From: Rossellomorea aquimaris
GTDB lineage: Bacteria > Bacillota > Bacilli > Bacillales > Bacillaceae_B
Assembly (NCBI RefSeq): GCF_035590735.1
Contig: NZ_CP141595.1
Span: 3,133,001-3,197,000, forward strand
Direction: 5' to 3'
Length of the DNA: 64,000 nucleotides
A model generated the notes under the pieces. That model worked only from the letters and a program-made list of their open reading frames with translations. It was not told the origin of the DNA and made no database searches. The translations under genes and the position numbers were made by a program. Position 1 is the stretch's first letter, and every line of letters begins with the position of its first letter. Shown piece after piece: positions 1 to 9,809 of this stretch.

Positions 1-464
1 CTGTAACAGGTGGAGATCTCGCTAAGCAGACCAATGTCAGTCGTCAAGTCATCGTAAGTGACATCACATTGCTGAAAGCAAAAGGAGAGCCCATCATTGC
101 GACCAGTCAAGGCTACCTGTACATGCCGACTTCCAATCAGGATACGTTGATTGAACGCACGGTTGCCTGTCAGCACACGCCTGAACGATCGGAAGAAGAA
201 CTATTCTTACTTGTCGATCACGGCGTAACTGTTAAAGATGTAAAGATCGAGCACGGAGTTTACGGAGATCTAACCGCTTCGATCATGGTTTCAAACCGTA
301 AAGAGGTAGAACAATTCATGAACAAAATTGAGAATACTGGAGCTTCCTTTCTATCGGAACTGACAGATGGAGTTCATTTACATACGTTAATGGCCCAAAA
401 TGAAGAAACGCTGGAAAAAGCAGAAAGTGCCCTTCAGGAAGCAGGATTCTTGATACAATCATAA
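1..464 (+). CDS. niaR: Transcription repressor NiaR, C-terminal part (cut by window start)
   Basis: Nicotinate-responsive repressor of NAD biosynthesis genes. The reading frame is open from base 3, so the start lies before the window. The first visible residues are the end of the winged-helix domain (SRQVIVSDITLLKAKG), followed by a 3H ligand-binding domain with the family's conserved histidines (VACQHTPERSEEE, VKIEHGVYGDL, DGVHLHTL). It closely resembles B. subtilis YrxA/NiaR, which is also next to pheA. It is convergent with pheA; between the two lie a repeat element and a hairpin. Family assignment is sure; the ligand is inferred from the family. Confidence 0.93.
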   Translation, partial: VTGGDLAKQTNVSRQVIVSDITLLKAKGEPIIATSQGYLYMPTSNQDTLIERTVACQHTPERSEEELFLLVDHGVTVKDVKIEHGVYGDLTASIMVSNRKEVEQFMNKIENTGASFLSELTDGVHLHTLMAQNEETLEKAESALQEAGFLIQS

Positions 465-472
465 AACTAAAG

Positions 473-589
473 CGGATGCCGGCTTGTTCAGCCCCGACAA
501 GCATAAGGCGAGTCAACGGAAAGGCGTTTTTTGCCTTTATGGCGGCTTGACTTATGACCTCGAGTGGCTGGCCACCGGAGCTGGATGAG
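473..589. repeat. Stem-loop intergenic repeat, copy 1
   Basis: A 117-bp element between niaR and pheA. Its core is CGACAAGCATAAG, then an inner stem GTCAA/TTGAC capped by AAAGGC/GCCTTT, then CTTATGACCTCGAG. The same core, in reverse complement, occurs at 49690-49804, where the stem is GTCTGCC/GGCAGAC: the bases differ but the pairing is kept. An 8-bp direct repeat AACTAAAG flanks this copy (465-472 and 590-597). Similar sequences are, from memory, common between Bacillaceae genes, but I cannot confirm that here. Confidence 0.75.
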
Positions 590-614
590 AACTAAAGTAG
601 TATGTGAACAGTAA

Positions 615-647
615 AGGCAGATCTCCAATTGGAAATCTGCCTCTTCA
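615..647 (-). terminator. Hairpin after pheA
   Basis: Inverted repeat GGCAGATCTCC / GGAAATCTGCC just beyond the pheA stop. The U-run on the minus strand is weak, so terminator activity is likely but not certain; niaR transcripts would also reach it from the other side. Confidence 0.5.
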
Positions 648-651
648 CTGT

Positions 652-1503
652 TTAATTATCCAATAAATAAGAAGAATACGTCCCGATCATCTTCACTTTG
701 CATCCGAGAGCTTCCATTTCACTGATCGCTCCCGGCAGTAGCACATCATCCATTTCTTGGGCCACATCAATTAAGAAGAAATAATCCCCTAACCCTGTTT
801 TCAACGGTCTAGATTCAATTTTACTTAAGTTCAATTGTCTCCAGGCAAAGGTTGATAATACCTGATGGAGAGCTCCTGATCGATCTTTCGGGAGAGTCAC
901 CATCAAGGTCGTCTTATCCATACTTTTTTCTTGGGAAAGCGACAAGGGATCGGCCGTCTTATGTAATACGATGAACCTTGTATGATTATAGGCAAAGTCA
1001 TGTATGTTTTCATGCAGGATCGTTAACCCGTATTTTTCAGCCGCCAACTCATTTCCGATCGCCCCGAGAAACGCCTCAGGGTTCTCACTCACGAATTTGG
1101 CTGCGGCTGCCGTACTGGTCGTTTGTTCTAAAGAGACGCCCCGAAACCGCTTATGTAAAAACTTATGGCACTGTGCCAATGCGTGGGAATGGGAAAGAAT
1201 TTTTCGAATCGATTCTTCGCTATCGGTCCATTCAGGGTGTATCATTAAGTGTTGCTGAATCGCCGATGTCAATTCTGCTGTAATCGCTAAATTTGCTTCA
1301 TGAAACAAATAGTCGACTGTAATATGTACCGAGCCTTCCAAGGCATTTTCTAATGGAACAACGGCATAATCGACTTCATTCTCTATCACCGCTTCAATGC
1401 AATCGGGAATCGTTACATACGGTACCGTATCTTCTTCTGGAAACGCCTTCTTGACAGCTAAATCTGTAAAGGAAGCCTGGGGTCCTAAATACGCAATTTT
1501 CAC
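652..1503 (-). CDS. pheA: Prephenate dehydratase
   Basis: Converts prephenate to phenylpyruvate in phenylalanine synthesis, in the cytosol. The protein begins VKIAYLGPQASF, the usual N-terminus, and carries the catalytic TRF motif (NHTRF, about residue 175) and a C-terminal ACT domain with GALHQVL and ESRP, the phenylalanine-binding signature. I chose the GTG at 1503, preceded by GAGAGGAAG at good distance, over a longer ATG form that adds 13 unconserved residues. At 283 aa it matches B. subtilis PheA. It follows pheB on the same strand; feedback inhibition by phenylalanine is known for the family. Confidence 0.95.
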   Translation of the reverse strand: MKIAYLGPQASFTDLAVKKAFPEEDTVPYVTIPDCIEAVIENEVDYAVVPLENALEGSVHITVDYLFHEANLAITAELTSAIQQHLMIHPEWTDSEESIRKILSHSHALAQCHKFLHKRFRGVSLEQTTSTAAAAKFVSENPEAFLGAIGNELAAEKYGLTILHENIHDFAYNHTRFIVLHKTADPLSLSQEKSMDKTTLMVTLPKDRSGALHQVLSTFAWRQLNLSKIESRPLKTGLGDYFFLIDVAQEMDDVLLPGAISEMEALGCKVKMIGTYSSYLLDN

Positions 1504-1596
1504 TCTGATCTTCCTCTCACTCTCACCAAATTTATTGAACATTCTAACACGTATAGCATCAAAGAGGAAGAGCTTTTAATCAAAAAAAAAGAAGCA

Positions 1597-2052
1597 TCAG
1601 GCTCCGGAACCCAACACTTCTACTTTTTCTACAAATTCTAATCGTCTCAGCTTTGAAAGTAAGTCTTCCAATCCAATCGTAAGGTCTGTCACATTCAGTG
1701 ATAGCGTGACATTCGCTCTTCCCTGCAATGGGATTGTCTGATGTATCGTCAAAATATTGCAACCATGCTTGGCTGTTTCACTAAGTAAATGAGACAGCGT
1801 GCCTGAACGATCTTCGAGATGGAAGAATAGCGTGATGATTCTCTCCTTCACCACGGTGTGAAATGGAAACACAGTATCACGATATTTATAAAAGGCACTC
1901 CGGCTTAAATCAACCCGATGGACCGCTTCCCATACTGAGTCGGCCTTGCCTCTTTCAATCAATTCTTTCGCATCCAGGGTTTTCTTCATCGCTTCGGGCA
2001 GCACATCTTCACGCACTAAATAAAACTTGCCCTCTTGAAATTTTTTCCCCAA
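1597..2052 (-). CDS. pheB: ACT domain-containing protein PheB
   Basis: A 151-aa protein very like B. subtilis PheB. The N-terminal part ([17 protein letters not shown], then [17 protein letters not shown]) is typical of the family, and the C-terminal ACT domain contains [13 protein letters not shown] and [15 protein letters not shown] domains bind amino acids and usually regulate metabolism; the exact role of PheB is not settled, and the old label 'chorismate mutase' is not supported by the domain content. It lies between obgE and pheA, as in B. subtilis, in what is probably one transcription unit. Confidence 0.93.
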   Translation of the reverse strand: MGKKFQEGKFYLVREDVLPEAMKKTLDAKELIERGKADSVWEAVHRVDLSRSAFYKYRDTVFPFHTVVKERIITLFFHLEDRSGTLSHLLSETAKHGCNILTIHQTIPLQGRANVTLSLNVTDLTIGLEDLLSKLRRLEFVEKVEVLGSGA

Positions 2053-2197
2053 TGACTATTCCTCCAATTGTCTGGCTCGAGAGGACAGGGGCAAAGATCA
2101 AGCCCCAGAGAAAACCTCTCAGCTTACTATTGTAGAGCATCGTCCGCTAATAAAAGCCGTCAATGCTCTTCTGTCTGAAATAGATGAAGGATGAAAC

Positions 2198-3499
<1,302 letters not shown>

Positions 3500-3516
3500 T
3501 TATCCGTGAAATCGCC

Positions 3517-4050
3517 TCATCGGGCGACTACATGAATGACAAGAACCTCTTCTTGAAGTTGTTCTATTTCTATATTTTCTCCGTTTGATCGTTGATTCTT
3601 TATCCAGTTTTCCACCATGCTTGTACTCTTTAGTATACCTGTGAAATCAAATATAAAACGGGAATGTTCTTTTGTAATGTCCAGTAAGATGGATAATTGA
3701 TTTTCTACATTGTTCATTACATTTGATTCAAGGAATTCAAGCAACTCCTTGCACCAGTTGTAAAGCCTTCGATCTTCAAGTCCATGTGATGACTCCGATT
3801 GAATGACTTCAAAATCCAGCTTAATCAAATGTCTTGACCAATTATATGTTAATATCAATTCTGCCAATAATGGAAGCTTTAAATTCGATAGCTTCGACTC
3901 ATTTTGTGCAACGAGAACCATTTCCTCGATCACTTGCTTCGCCCGCTCCACGCGATCAAGATCCAAGTTGCCTTTTATTAATTGCAAATCATTCATCCAG
4001 TCGTGGCGAGCGTGCCTTAACGCCTCGACTACACCCCAATTTTCGCTCAT
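3517..4050 (-). CDS. spo0B: Sporulation phosphorelay phosphotransferase Spo0B
   Basis: Moves phosphoryl groups from Spo0F to Spo0A in the sporulation phosphorelay. The N-terminal helical hairpin holds RHARHDWMNDLQLIKGN, in which the histidine of RHDW is the phosphorylated residue, followed by ESKLSNLKLP; the rest is the degenerate ATPase-like domain that dimerises without binding ATP. The 177-aa length is close to the 192 aa of B. subtilis Spo0B. Sequence outside the histidine region is poorly conserved, as usual, but the position before obg confirms the call. Confidence 0.92.
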   Translation of the reverse strand: MSENWGVVEALRHARHDWMNDLQLIKGNLDLDRVERAKQVIEEMVLVAQNESKLSNLKLPLLAELILTYNWSRHLIKLDFEVIQSESSHGLEDRRLYNWCKELLEFLESNVMNNVENQLSILLDITKEHSRFIFDFTGILKSTSMVENWIKNQRSNGENIEIEQLQEEVLVIHVVAR

Positions 4051-4413
4051 AATCTAACTCCTATACTTTAAGTGCTACCTGTAAGTATATCAAAGATGAG
4101 ACTCTCGCGTATATTGTTTCTGTAAAATTGGTGGGTGAATGAAATTCAGGTGGAATGCTGGAGTTTCAGGAATTGAAAATAAATCCTTAAATTTGAAAAT
4201 AAATGGAGGGAAATTGAAAATAAAATTCAATTTTTGAAAATAAATAGGTCAAAGTTGAAAATAAATCACTTTTACACCTGTTTATTAATCAAATACTCTC
4301 CATCTTAAACCTATTTCTCAGTAAAAGTACTTCAAATTCAGCAAAAATCAGCCCAAATTTCATATAAATCCGTGTGAAACCCCATTAAAACCCGATTCCT
4401 CACCCATATCCCT
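4051..4413. other. Long intergenic region, spo0B-rpmA
   Basis: About 360 bp with no credible gene. It is AT-rich and holds the spo0B-obg promoter region (not resolved) near 4051-4140 and the phased 12-bp repeats at 4173-4266. The rest shows nothing I can name. Confidence 0.6.
4173..4266. repeat. Phased 12-bp repeat array, five copies
   Basis: Five copies of TTGAAAATAAA followed by T or A start at 4173, 4193, 4214, 4234 and 4255, a spacing of 20, 21, 20 and 21 bp. The 8-9 bp between copies are unrelated to each other. The period equals two turns of B-DNA, so all A-tracts face one side of the helix. This would fit DNA curvature or an array of sites for a protein; function unknown. Confidence 0.8.
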
Positions 4414-4453
4414 GATAAAAATAAAACTCTAACCGAAAGTCGGTTAGAGTTTT
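4414..4453 (-). terminator. Terminator of the rplU-prp-rpmA operon
   Basis: A perfect 14-bp stem (4423-4436 with 4440-4453), a 3-nt loop and a U-run on the minus strand, directly after the rpmA stop. Confidence 0.9.
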
Positions 4454-4469
4454 CGTTAAAGATATGCGA

Positions 4470-4772
<303 letters not shown>

Positions 4773-5108
4773 CTACTTTTTGAAGGTTATTTTAATAAAA
4801 TCACTATAGTCTCTTTCAATCGTTTGGAGGCTGATAAGCATGCTATCCAGTAGCAGCTGAATCTTGCTCTCTGTTTCTTCCGGAAGATCATCAGGGATGA
4901 CACAGCGAAGATATCCACCATCAGAGGATTGCTCGATGGACGGTTCTACACCGGTTAACGCCATAATGGCATTAATACTGCCAAATGAAACAGCAGAAGC
5001 ACCTGCACAAACAATGTCTTGCCCATTTTCGGCAAAATCAGCATGTCCATCCATAGAGAAAGAACGGATCCTTTTCCCGGATGAACGCTCTACGTAAACG
5101 TTAATCAT
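4773..5108 (-). CDS. prp: Ribosomal-processing cysteine protease Prp
   Basis: Removes the N-terminal extension of L27 so that the ribosome can assemble fully. The 111-aa protein has the family's catalytic histidine and cysteine in DGHADFAENGQDIVCAGASA (about His22 and Cys34). It is the B. subtilis YsxB homologue and lies, as always, between rplU and rpmA, 11 bp after rplU, so enzyme and substrate are made from one mRNA. Confidence 0.95.
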   Translation of the reverse strand: MINVYVERSSGKRIRSFSMDGHADFAENGQDIVCAGASAVSFGSINAIMALTGVEPSIEQSSDGGYLRCVIPDDLPEETESKIQLLLDSMLISLQTIERDYSDFIKITFKK

Positions 5109-5119
5109 GATATCACGCC

Positions 5120-5428
5120 TTACGCGTTGATTTCGTCAATGACAACTTTAGTGTAAGGTTGACGGTGACCTTGCTTACGACGGTAGTTCTTTTTCGCTTT
5201 GTATTTGAATACTACAAGCTTTTTCGCGCGGCCTTGCTTTTCAACTTTCGCTGTTACAGTAGCTCCATCCACTAACGGACTTCCTACTTTCACATCGTCG
5301 CCACCAACGAATAGAACTTTGTCAAATGTTACCGTATCGCCTTGTTCTGCGTTTAGCTTTTCGATGTAGATAGCTTGACCAGCTTCTACACGGATTTGCT
5401 TACCACCTGTTTCGATAATTGCGTACAT
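5120..5428 (-). CDS. rplU: 50S ribosomal protein L21
   Basis: A 23S rRNA-binding large-subunit protein of 102 aa ([17 protein letters not shown] at the N-terminus, [14 protein letters not shown] near the C-terminus), the standard L21 length. A strong ribosome binding site (AAGGAGGTGCG) precedes the ATG. It is the first gene of rplU-prp-rpmA and lies behind a structured leader that probably provides autoregulation. Confidence 0.97.
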   Translation of the reverse strand: MYAIIETGGKQIRVEAGQAIYIEKLNAEQGDTVTFDKVLFVGGDDVKVGSPLVDGATVTAKVEKQGRAKKLVVFKYKAKKNYRRKQGHRQPYTKVVIDEINA

Positions 5429-5541
5429 AATCGCACCTCCTTATAAACTCAGACTCGCCAATGACAGGTGTTGGATTGCTCCAAGCTTTTCTACCTGTAA
5501 TGAGCGGTTGTAGCACGGGTGCTACAATCAATAACATTAGA
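5429..5541 (-). promoter_or_regulatory. L21 leader (autoregulatory mRNA structure)
   Basis: The 5' untranslated region of rplU contains the hairpin TTGTAGCACCCGTGCTACAA and a long pairing of CATTACAGGT with ACCTGTCATTG, in the place and arrangement of the Firmicutes L21 leader family (Rfam L21_leader). L21 presumably binds it and limits expression of its own operon. I identified it by position and pairing, not by a covariance search. Confidence 0.7.
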
Positions 5542-5571
5542 ATCCTATCATAAAAATCGATGTACTGTCAA
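5542..5571 (-). promoter_or_regulatory. Sigma-A promoter of rplU operon
   Basis: On the minus strand, TTGACA (5566-5571) and TAGGAT (5542-5547) are separated by 18 bp, about 115 nt upstream of the rplU start, which leaves room for the L21 leader. Confidence 0.65.
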
Positions 5572-5586
5572 TAACAATCAAGAAAT

Positions 5587-7026
5587 TCATCTAAATTTTG
5601 TAATATGATAATAAGGATGTTCATGAGTGATTTCTTTTATCTTAATTTCTTTACCCAACGCTTTTTCCAATCTTTGAAGGTGAACGTTCTGATGCCCGGA
5701 AAAAACGGTTGCGACTTCCCCGGTCGCTTCCACTTCAATGAGGGATCCATCCTGCATTTCCCACAGCTCCCGTTCAAGCTGGAATGCAAGCGTTTCAGGC
5801 GTCATTTCTCTCCCTGTACCATGACATACCGAGCAAGGACGAGTCAAGTAGGCGGACAGGGGCTGACGGGTCCTTTTTCGTGTCAACTCCAGAATGCCAA
5901 GGGATGTAAAGCCTACGATCGTCGTGCGCTGCTTATCTGATACTAATGCATCTGAAAATGCATCCATCACTTCCTGTTTGTGGCTTTCCTTTTTCATATC
6001 GATAAAATCGATGAGAATCATGCCGCTCAGATTCCGAAGGGTGAGTTGCTTCGCCATTTCTTTCGCTGCCAGTTTATTGGTTTGTAAAATGGTCTGTTCT
6101 AAATCGTCTTTTCCCGTAAACTTTCCTGAATTCACATCCACAACGGTCATGGCTTCTGTTGACTCAATGACGATAAAAGCTCCATTATCGAGCCATAGTA
6201 CTTTTTTCAGTACGTTCTCCCATACAGAGGCAACGTGATAATGACGAAGAATATTCTCCTGGCCTTGATAGAGTTCGAAGGCCCACTTATCCTTTATCCC
6301 GGCTCCGCTCATTTCTTCTAAATGAAGAAGACTATCATAATCATCGACAACAATTCTTCCTCCACTCCCCGTTTTCATTTGTTCATGGAGATCCTCATGG
6401 AAAGTGTCCTGCCGGGATAAGAGTGAAGGACATTTAGATCGCAGAGACACCCTTTCCAAGCTTTCATATCTTGAACGTAAAGAGTGCAGTTCCTCTTGTA
6501 ACACTCCTTCTCTTACTTCAACGGCATTGGTGCGCATCACAATGCCTTCTTCCGGCTCTTTCCACTCATTCCCTAAGCGTCTCAGGACCTTCCTGTTTTC
6601 ATCATCCACTTTTTTAGATACCGCCACATAGTATCCCTGTGGCATGTACACAAGATGTTCCCCTTTGAGCTCGATAACGGCCGTCAATCTTGCACCCTTC
6701 GTTCCCATCTCGTCCTTAATGACCTGTACGATGATTTTTTGCCCTTCATGCACGCACTTTCCAATCGGGTGAGGATCGTTTCCCGCATGGTATGCCTCTA
6801 TGTTTTGGGGAAAGTCCTTTTCATGAAGGTAGCCATTTTTATTCCCGCCAAAATCTATAAATGCCGCACCCAGCCCTTTTTGAACCTTGACGACTCTTCC
6901 AAGATAAATATTTCCTGTTAAGCTTTCCTCTCCAGGCTGATATGTATATAATCCAATGATTTCATGGCCTGTTCGGTATACCCACCGTTTTTCCCTGCCC
7001 TTACTATGTACAATGATTTCTTCCAA
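5587..7026 (-). CDS. rng: Ribonuclease G/E family endoribonuclease
   Basis: RNase G/E family enzyme that cuts single-stranded RNA in rRNA maturation and mRNA decay. The 479-aa protein has an N-terminal S1 RNA-binding domain, the catalytic aspartates of the family (VVDVNSGKFTGKDD and LIDFIDMK) and a C-terminal zinc-link-like CSVCHGTG. I start it at the TTG at 7026, 7 nt behind AAAGGGG. The longer ATG form would start inside the terminator of spoIVFB (7061-7087) and adds residues not typical of the family. B. subtilis has no RNase G/E; other Bacillaceae carry one here. Confidence 0.9.
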   Translation of the reverse strand: MEEIIVHSKGREKRWVYRTGHEIIGLYTYQPGEESLTGNIYLGRVVKVQKGLGAAFIDFGGNKNGYLHEKDFPQNIEAYHAGNDPHPIGKCVHEGQKIIVQVIKDEMGTKGARLTAVIELKGEHLVYMPQGYYVAVSKKVDDENRKVLRRLGNEWKEPEEGIVMRTNAVEVREGVLQEELHSLRSRYESLERVSLRSKCPSLLSRQDTFHEDLHEQMKTGSGGRIVVDDYDSLLHLEEMSGAGIKDKWAFELYQGQENILRHYHVASVWENVLKKVLWLDNGAFIVIESTEAMTVVDVNSGKFTGKDDLEQTILQTNKLAAKEMAKQLTLRNLSGMILIDFIDMKKESHKQEVMDAFSDALVSDKQRTTIVGFTSLGILELTRKRTRQPLSAYLTRPCSVCHGTGREMTPETLAFQLERELWEMQDGSLIEVEATGEVATVFSGHQNVHLQRLEKALGKEIKIKEITHEHPYYHITKFR

Positions 7027-7060
7027 ACCGAAAACCCCTTTTCCACGAAAAAAGTCATAA

Positions 7061-7087
7061 GAAAAAAGGGTTGAGTCCAACCCTTTT
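7061..7087 (-). terminator. Terminator between spoIVFB and rng
   Basis: Stem AAAAGGGTTG/CAACCCTTTT with a 4-nt loop, followed on the minus strand by TTTTTTC. It separates the sporulation operon from rng. Confidence 0.88.
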
Positions 7088-7126
7088 ACCAGTATGCCCT
7101 TACTTTATACAGTTCGTCTTCATTCG

Positions 7127-7993
7127 TCAATAAAGGTAGAGGAGATCCTTCGTTTTCGCCGAGGTCATCTTTTCGGCAAAAAAGGCATGTAGGAGCTCAT
7201 TTTCATCCAGCTTCCCTACTTCAATTCCTTTTTCAAAGACAACGAGGGGATGCTTCACTCCCCGCTGAAACTTCTCCACTACTGTAATGATGGAATCTTC
7301 GCTTTCGATGGGAAGTGGCCGCAGTTCCACAAATTGATGACTCTTCCCGTAATATCGCTCTAACAAAAACTTCATAAACGCATACCGCCTCTGTTTCCAG
7401 TCCACCCATAAAGAAAAGTACAGGAACGAAAGAACGATCCACAGGTTCAAATGAAGGGGAGCGATGATCAGTACAACCAGGTGGAACAGCAATAATAAAC
7501 CAAAAGAAAAGAGAAGCGTGTATTCATACGCTCTCAAATAATTAAGCTTCGTGGCTAAAAGTAAGGAAATCATCTTCCCACCATCCAAAGGCCAAATGGG
7601 AAGAAGATTAAACAGCAGCACCATCATGTTCAACTGAAAAAAGAGTGAAAATGACTCCGGGCTGATCACGCCGGTCTCCATAAGCCCCCAACCTGAGGCT
7701 ATGAGCCATATGTGCTGCAAGGGACCCGCAGCCACCACCCAGAACTCCTCCCGCAACGACCGGTTTCCATGCTCATCCATCTCCGCAACCCCACCAAAAG
7801 GCAACAGGGAGATTTTCTTTACTCTCCAGGAAAAAGAATGGGCCATCAGTCCATGTCCCAACTCATGGATCGTAATGATGAAGAGAAGCAGTAACAATTC
7901 AAAAAAGTGAGCCGTCATAATCGCAATGGCTATGACGAGCCAAAGCAAAGGGTGCACATGAAATTTTTTCAAAAGCGAAATGATATTAGTCAA
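7127..7993 (-). CDS. spoIVFB: Intramembrane metalloprotease SpoIVFB
   Basis: Site-2 protease that releases sigma-K from pro-sigma-K in the outer forespore membrane. The 288-aa protein has several membrane segments, the zinc motif HELGH (His43-Glu44-His47) and the third ligand in LPIWPLDGGK, with a C-terminal CBS-like region. The TTG start at 7993 lies behind AGGTGATG, and the gene overlaps the end of spoIVFA by 8 nt, which implies coupled translation of protease and inhibitor-scaffold, as in B. subtilis. Confidence 0.95.
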   Translation of the reverse strand: MTNIISLLKKFHVHPLLWLVIAIAIMTAHFFELLLLLFIITIHELGHGLMAHSFSWRVKKISLLPFGGVAEMDEHGNRSLREEFWVVAAGPLQHIWLIASGWGLMETGVISPESFSLFFQLNMMVLLFNLLPIWPLDGGKMISLLLATKLNYLRAYEYTLLFSFGLLLLFHLVVLIIAPLHLNLWIVLSFLYFSLWVDWKQRRYAFMKFLLERYYGKSHQFVELRPLPIESEDSIITVVEKFQRGVKHPLVVFEKGIEVGKLDENELLHAFFAEKMTSAKTKDLLYLY

Positions 7994-8753
7994 ATGACAT
8001 CACCTGTATCGGGTCGATAAATGTATCACCCATTTTAATCGCGAAATAAAACTCTCCTGTCACATCGTTCTGGCTGCTAGTGGAAACCTTGCCTACAAGA
8101 GATCCCTTCTCGATCGATTCATACTGTTTCACCTCAATCGATTCGAGGTGACCATACCAGGATTCTGATTTGTCTGCATGTTGAATGACGACAGTGTTCC
8201 CAAGCTCCTCTTTCTTACCTGCAAATATAATCAAGCCCCCCTTCATCGCCGCTACATCTTCACCTAAGCCCGTTTCAAGCATGATGCCTTGTCCGTTTGT
8301 TTTAAAATTTTCGACTACCTTCCCCGAAGCAGGTATGGCATATTCCGCACTTTGCGCAGAAGAGGATTCTTTCTTGGTATTACTTGTCGGTAATAACGCT
8401 AAAGGTTTTCCGAATTGGTCCTCATACCACGTGGAAATGGCGGCAAACTGGAATTCTGTATCCATGGTTTTCGTGACAACTGATTTCGCTTCATTGAATA
8501 CAGGTGAGGGGCTCTTAAACATAATCGCCGTCACTAATACCATGATGCCCGCTCCAAGTATCTTAAGCATAAAGGTTTCCTTTTTAAATAACGGATGCAC
8601 CCCTTCAGGTGGCGGCCCCCCTTCAAAGCTTGTCTGGCGTTCCATTCCATAGCGCTCCTCGTCCGACGGGAGAAAGTATGAAGAGTTCTGACCTGGATTC
8701 GTTTTCTTTCGTTTCGCTATCCGCTTGCGTATTTCATCCGCACGATTCCCCAT
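7986..8753 (-). CDS. spoIVFA: SpoIVFB regulator SpoIVFA
   Basis: Anchors and holds SpoIVFB inactive together with BofA until the forespore signal arrives. The 255-aa protein starts MGNRADEIRKRIAKRKK, as in B. subtilis; it has a basic and proline-rich cytosolic part, a single membrane segment (TFMLKILGAGIMVLVTAIMF) and an outer M23/LytM-like domain that ends GDTFIDPIQVMSFD and lacks the peptidase metal ligands. I chose the ATG at 8753, 9 nt behind AAAGGA; the ATG three codons upstream overlaps that site. Sigma-E control is expected from the family. Confidence 0.94.
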   Translation of the reverse strand: MGNRADEIRKRIAKRKKTNPGQNSSYFLPSDEERYGMERQTSFEGGPPPEGVHPLFKKETFMLKILGAGIMVLVTAIMFKSPSPVFNEAKSVVTKTMDTEFQFAAISTWYEDQFGKPLALLPTSNTKKESSSAQSAEYAIPASGKVVENFKTNGQGIMLETGLGEDVAAMKGGLIIFAGKKEELGNTVVIQHADKSESWYGHLESIEVKQYESIEKGSLVGKVSTSSQNDVTGEFYFAIKMGDTFIDPIQVMSFD

Positions 8754-8951
8754 GTACACCATTCCTTTTTATAAAGTATTGTTTCATAAACGTCTGGGCA
8801 CCGCCCCGTTCAAGAGTGATTCTATACTAAATGGTTCTGGTCATGATGAGGGACAAGGGGTGTTAGATCCATATGGAAAAGAGATCCATTCGATTACACA
8901 TGATTTGCTACAATGTATGACTTGTCCTTAAAGAATATTCATGGGGAGAAT

Positions 8952-8994
8952 AAAAAAAGTCCCGGTAAAACGCACTAAGCGCTTTACCGGGACT
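8952..8994 (-). terminator. Terminator of minCD
   Basis: Perfect 12-bp stem AGTCCCGGTAAA/TTTACCGGGACT with a U-run on the minus strand, right behind the minD stop. The remaining 8763-8951 upstream of spoIVFA shows no gene. Confidence 0.92.
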
Positions 8995-9004
8995 GAATTG
9001 ATTC

Positions 9005-9808
9005 TTATGCTTTTACACCGAATAACTTTTTAATTCTTGAAAAGACTCCTGCCCGTTCTTCTTCCAAAGACTGCAACGGAACTGATTCACCCAAGATTCG
9101 TCTGGCAATATTCCGGTAGGAAATGGAGGCTCTGCTTGTTGAATCAAGAGCGATGGGCTCACCTTTATTGGAAGATTTGATGACATTATCGTCGTCTGCT
9201 ACGATCCCAAGAAGATCAATGGAAAGATGTGCTGTGATTTCGTCCACATCCAACATTTCACCGTTTTTCATCATATGATTGCGTATGCGGTTAATGACGA
9301 GTTTCGGTGGTTCAATATTTTCTTTTTCCAGCAAACCGATGATTCGATCCGCATCCCGAACAGCTGAAATTTCAGGTGTCGTGACGACAATCGCCCGATC
9401 GGCACCCGCCACAGCATTCTTATACCCTTGCTCGATCCCCGCAGGACAATCGATGATGATATAATCATAGTCTTGCTTTAAATCTACTACTAGCTTCTTC
9501 ATTTGCTCAGGGTTAACAGCGGATTTATCACTTGTTTGTGCTGCTGGCAGTAAAAATAGTTTATCCTCGAAACGCTTATCCTTTACCAGAGCTTGGTGTA
9601 CTTTACAGCGGCCCTCTACAACGTCTACTAAGTCATAAATGATTCTGTTTTCGAGTCCCATCACCACATCCAGGTTTCTGAGGCCGATATCTGTATCAAT
9701 TAAACAAACCTTTTTGCCTTGTAGAGCTAATGCTGTACCAACATTGGCAGAAGTAGTCGTCTTTCCCACTCCACCTTTACCTGAAGTAACAACTATGGCT
9801 TCACCCAC
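9005..9808 (-). CDS. minD: Septum site-determining ATPase MinD
   Basis: Membrane-associated ParA-type ATPase that recruits MinC and blocks division at the poles. The 267-aa protein has the deviant Walker A motif SGKGGVGKTTTSAN at the N-terminus, the switch region DCPAGIEQGY and a C-terminal amphipathic helix (SRIKKLFGVKA) for membrane binding. The GTG start at 9808 follows GGAGGAAGC. It overlaps minC closely (1-bp gap), so both are made together. Confidence 0.97.
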   Translation of the reverse strand: MGEAIVVTSGKGGVGKTTTSANVGTALALQGKKVCLIDTDIGLRNLDVVMGLENRIIYDLVDVVEGRCKVHQALVKDKRFEDKLFLLPAAQTSDKSAVNPEQMKKLVVDLKQDYDYIIIDCPAGIEQGYKNAVAGADRAIVVTTPEISAVRDADRIIGLLEKENIEPPKLVINRIRNHMMKNGEMLDVDEITAHLSIDLLGIVADDDNVIKSSNKGEPIALDSTSRASISYRNIARRILGESVPLQSLEEERAGVFSRIKKLFGVKA

Positions 9809-9809
9809 A

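Noticed and set aside
4173..4266. CRISPR-like regular repeat-spacer pattern
   Set aside because: Repeats of 12 bp and spacers of 8-9 bp are far too short, no cas genes are near, and the same design with another motif occurs at 42742.
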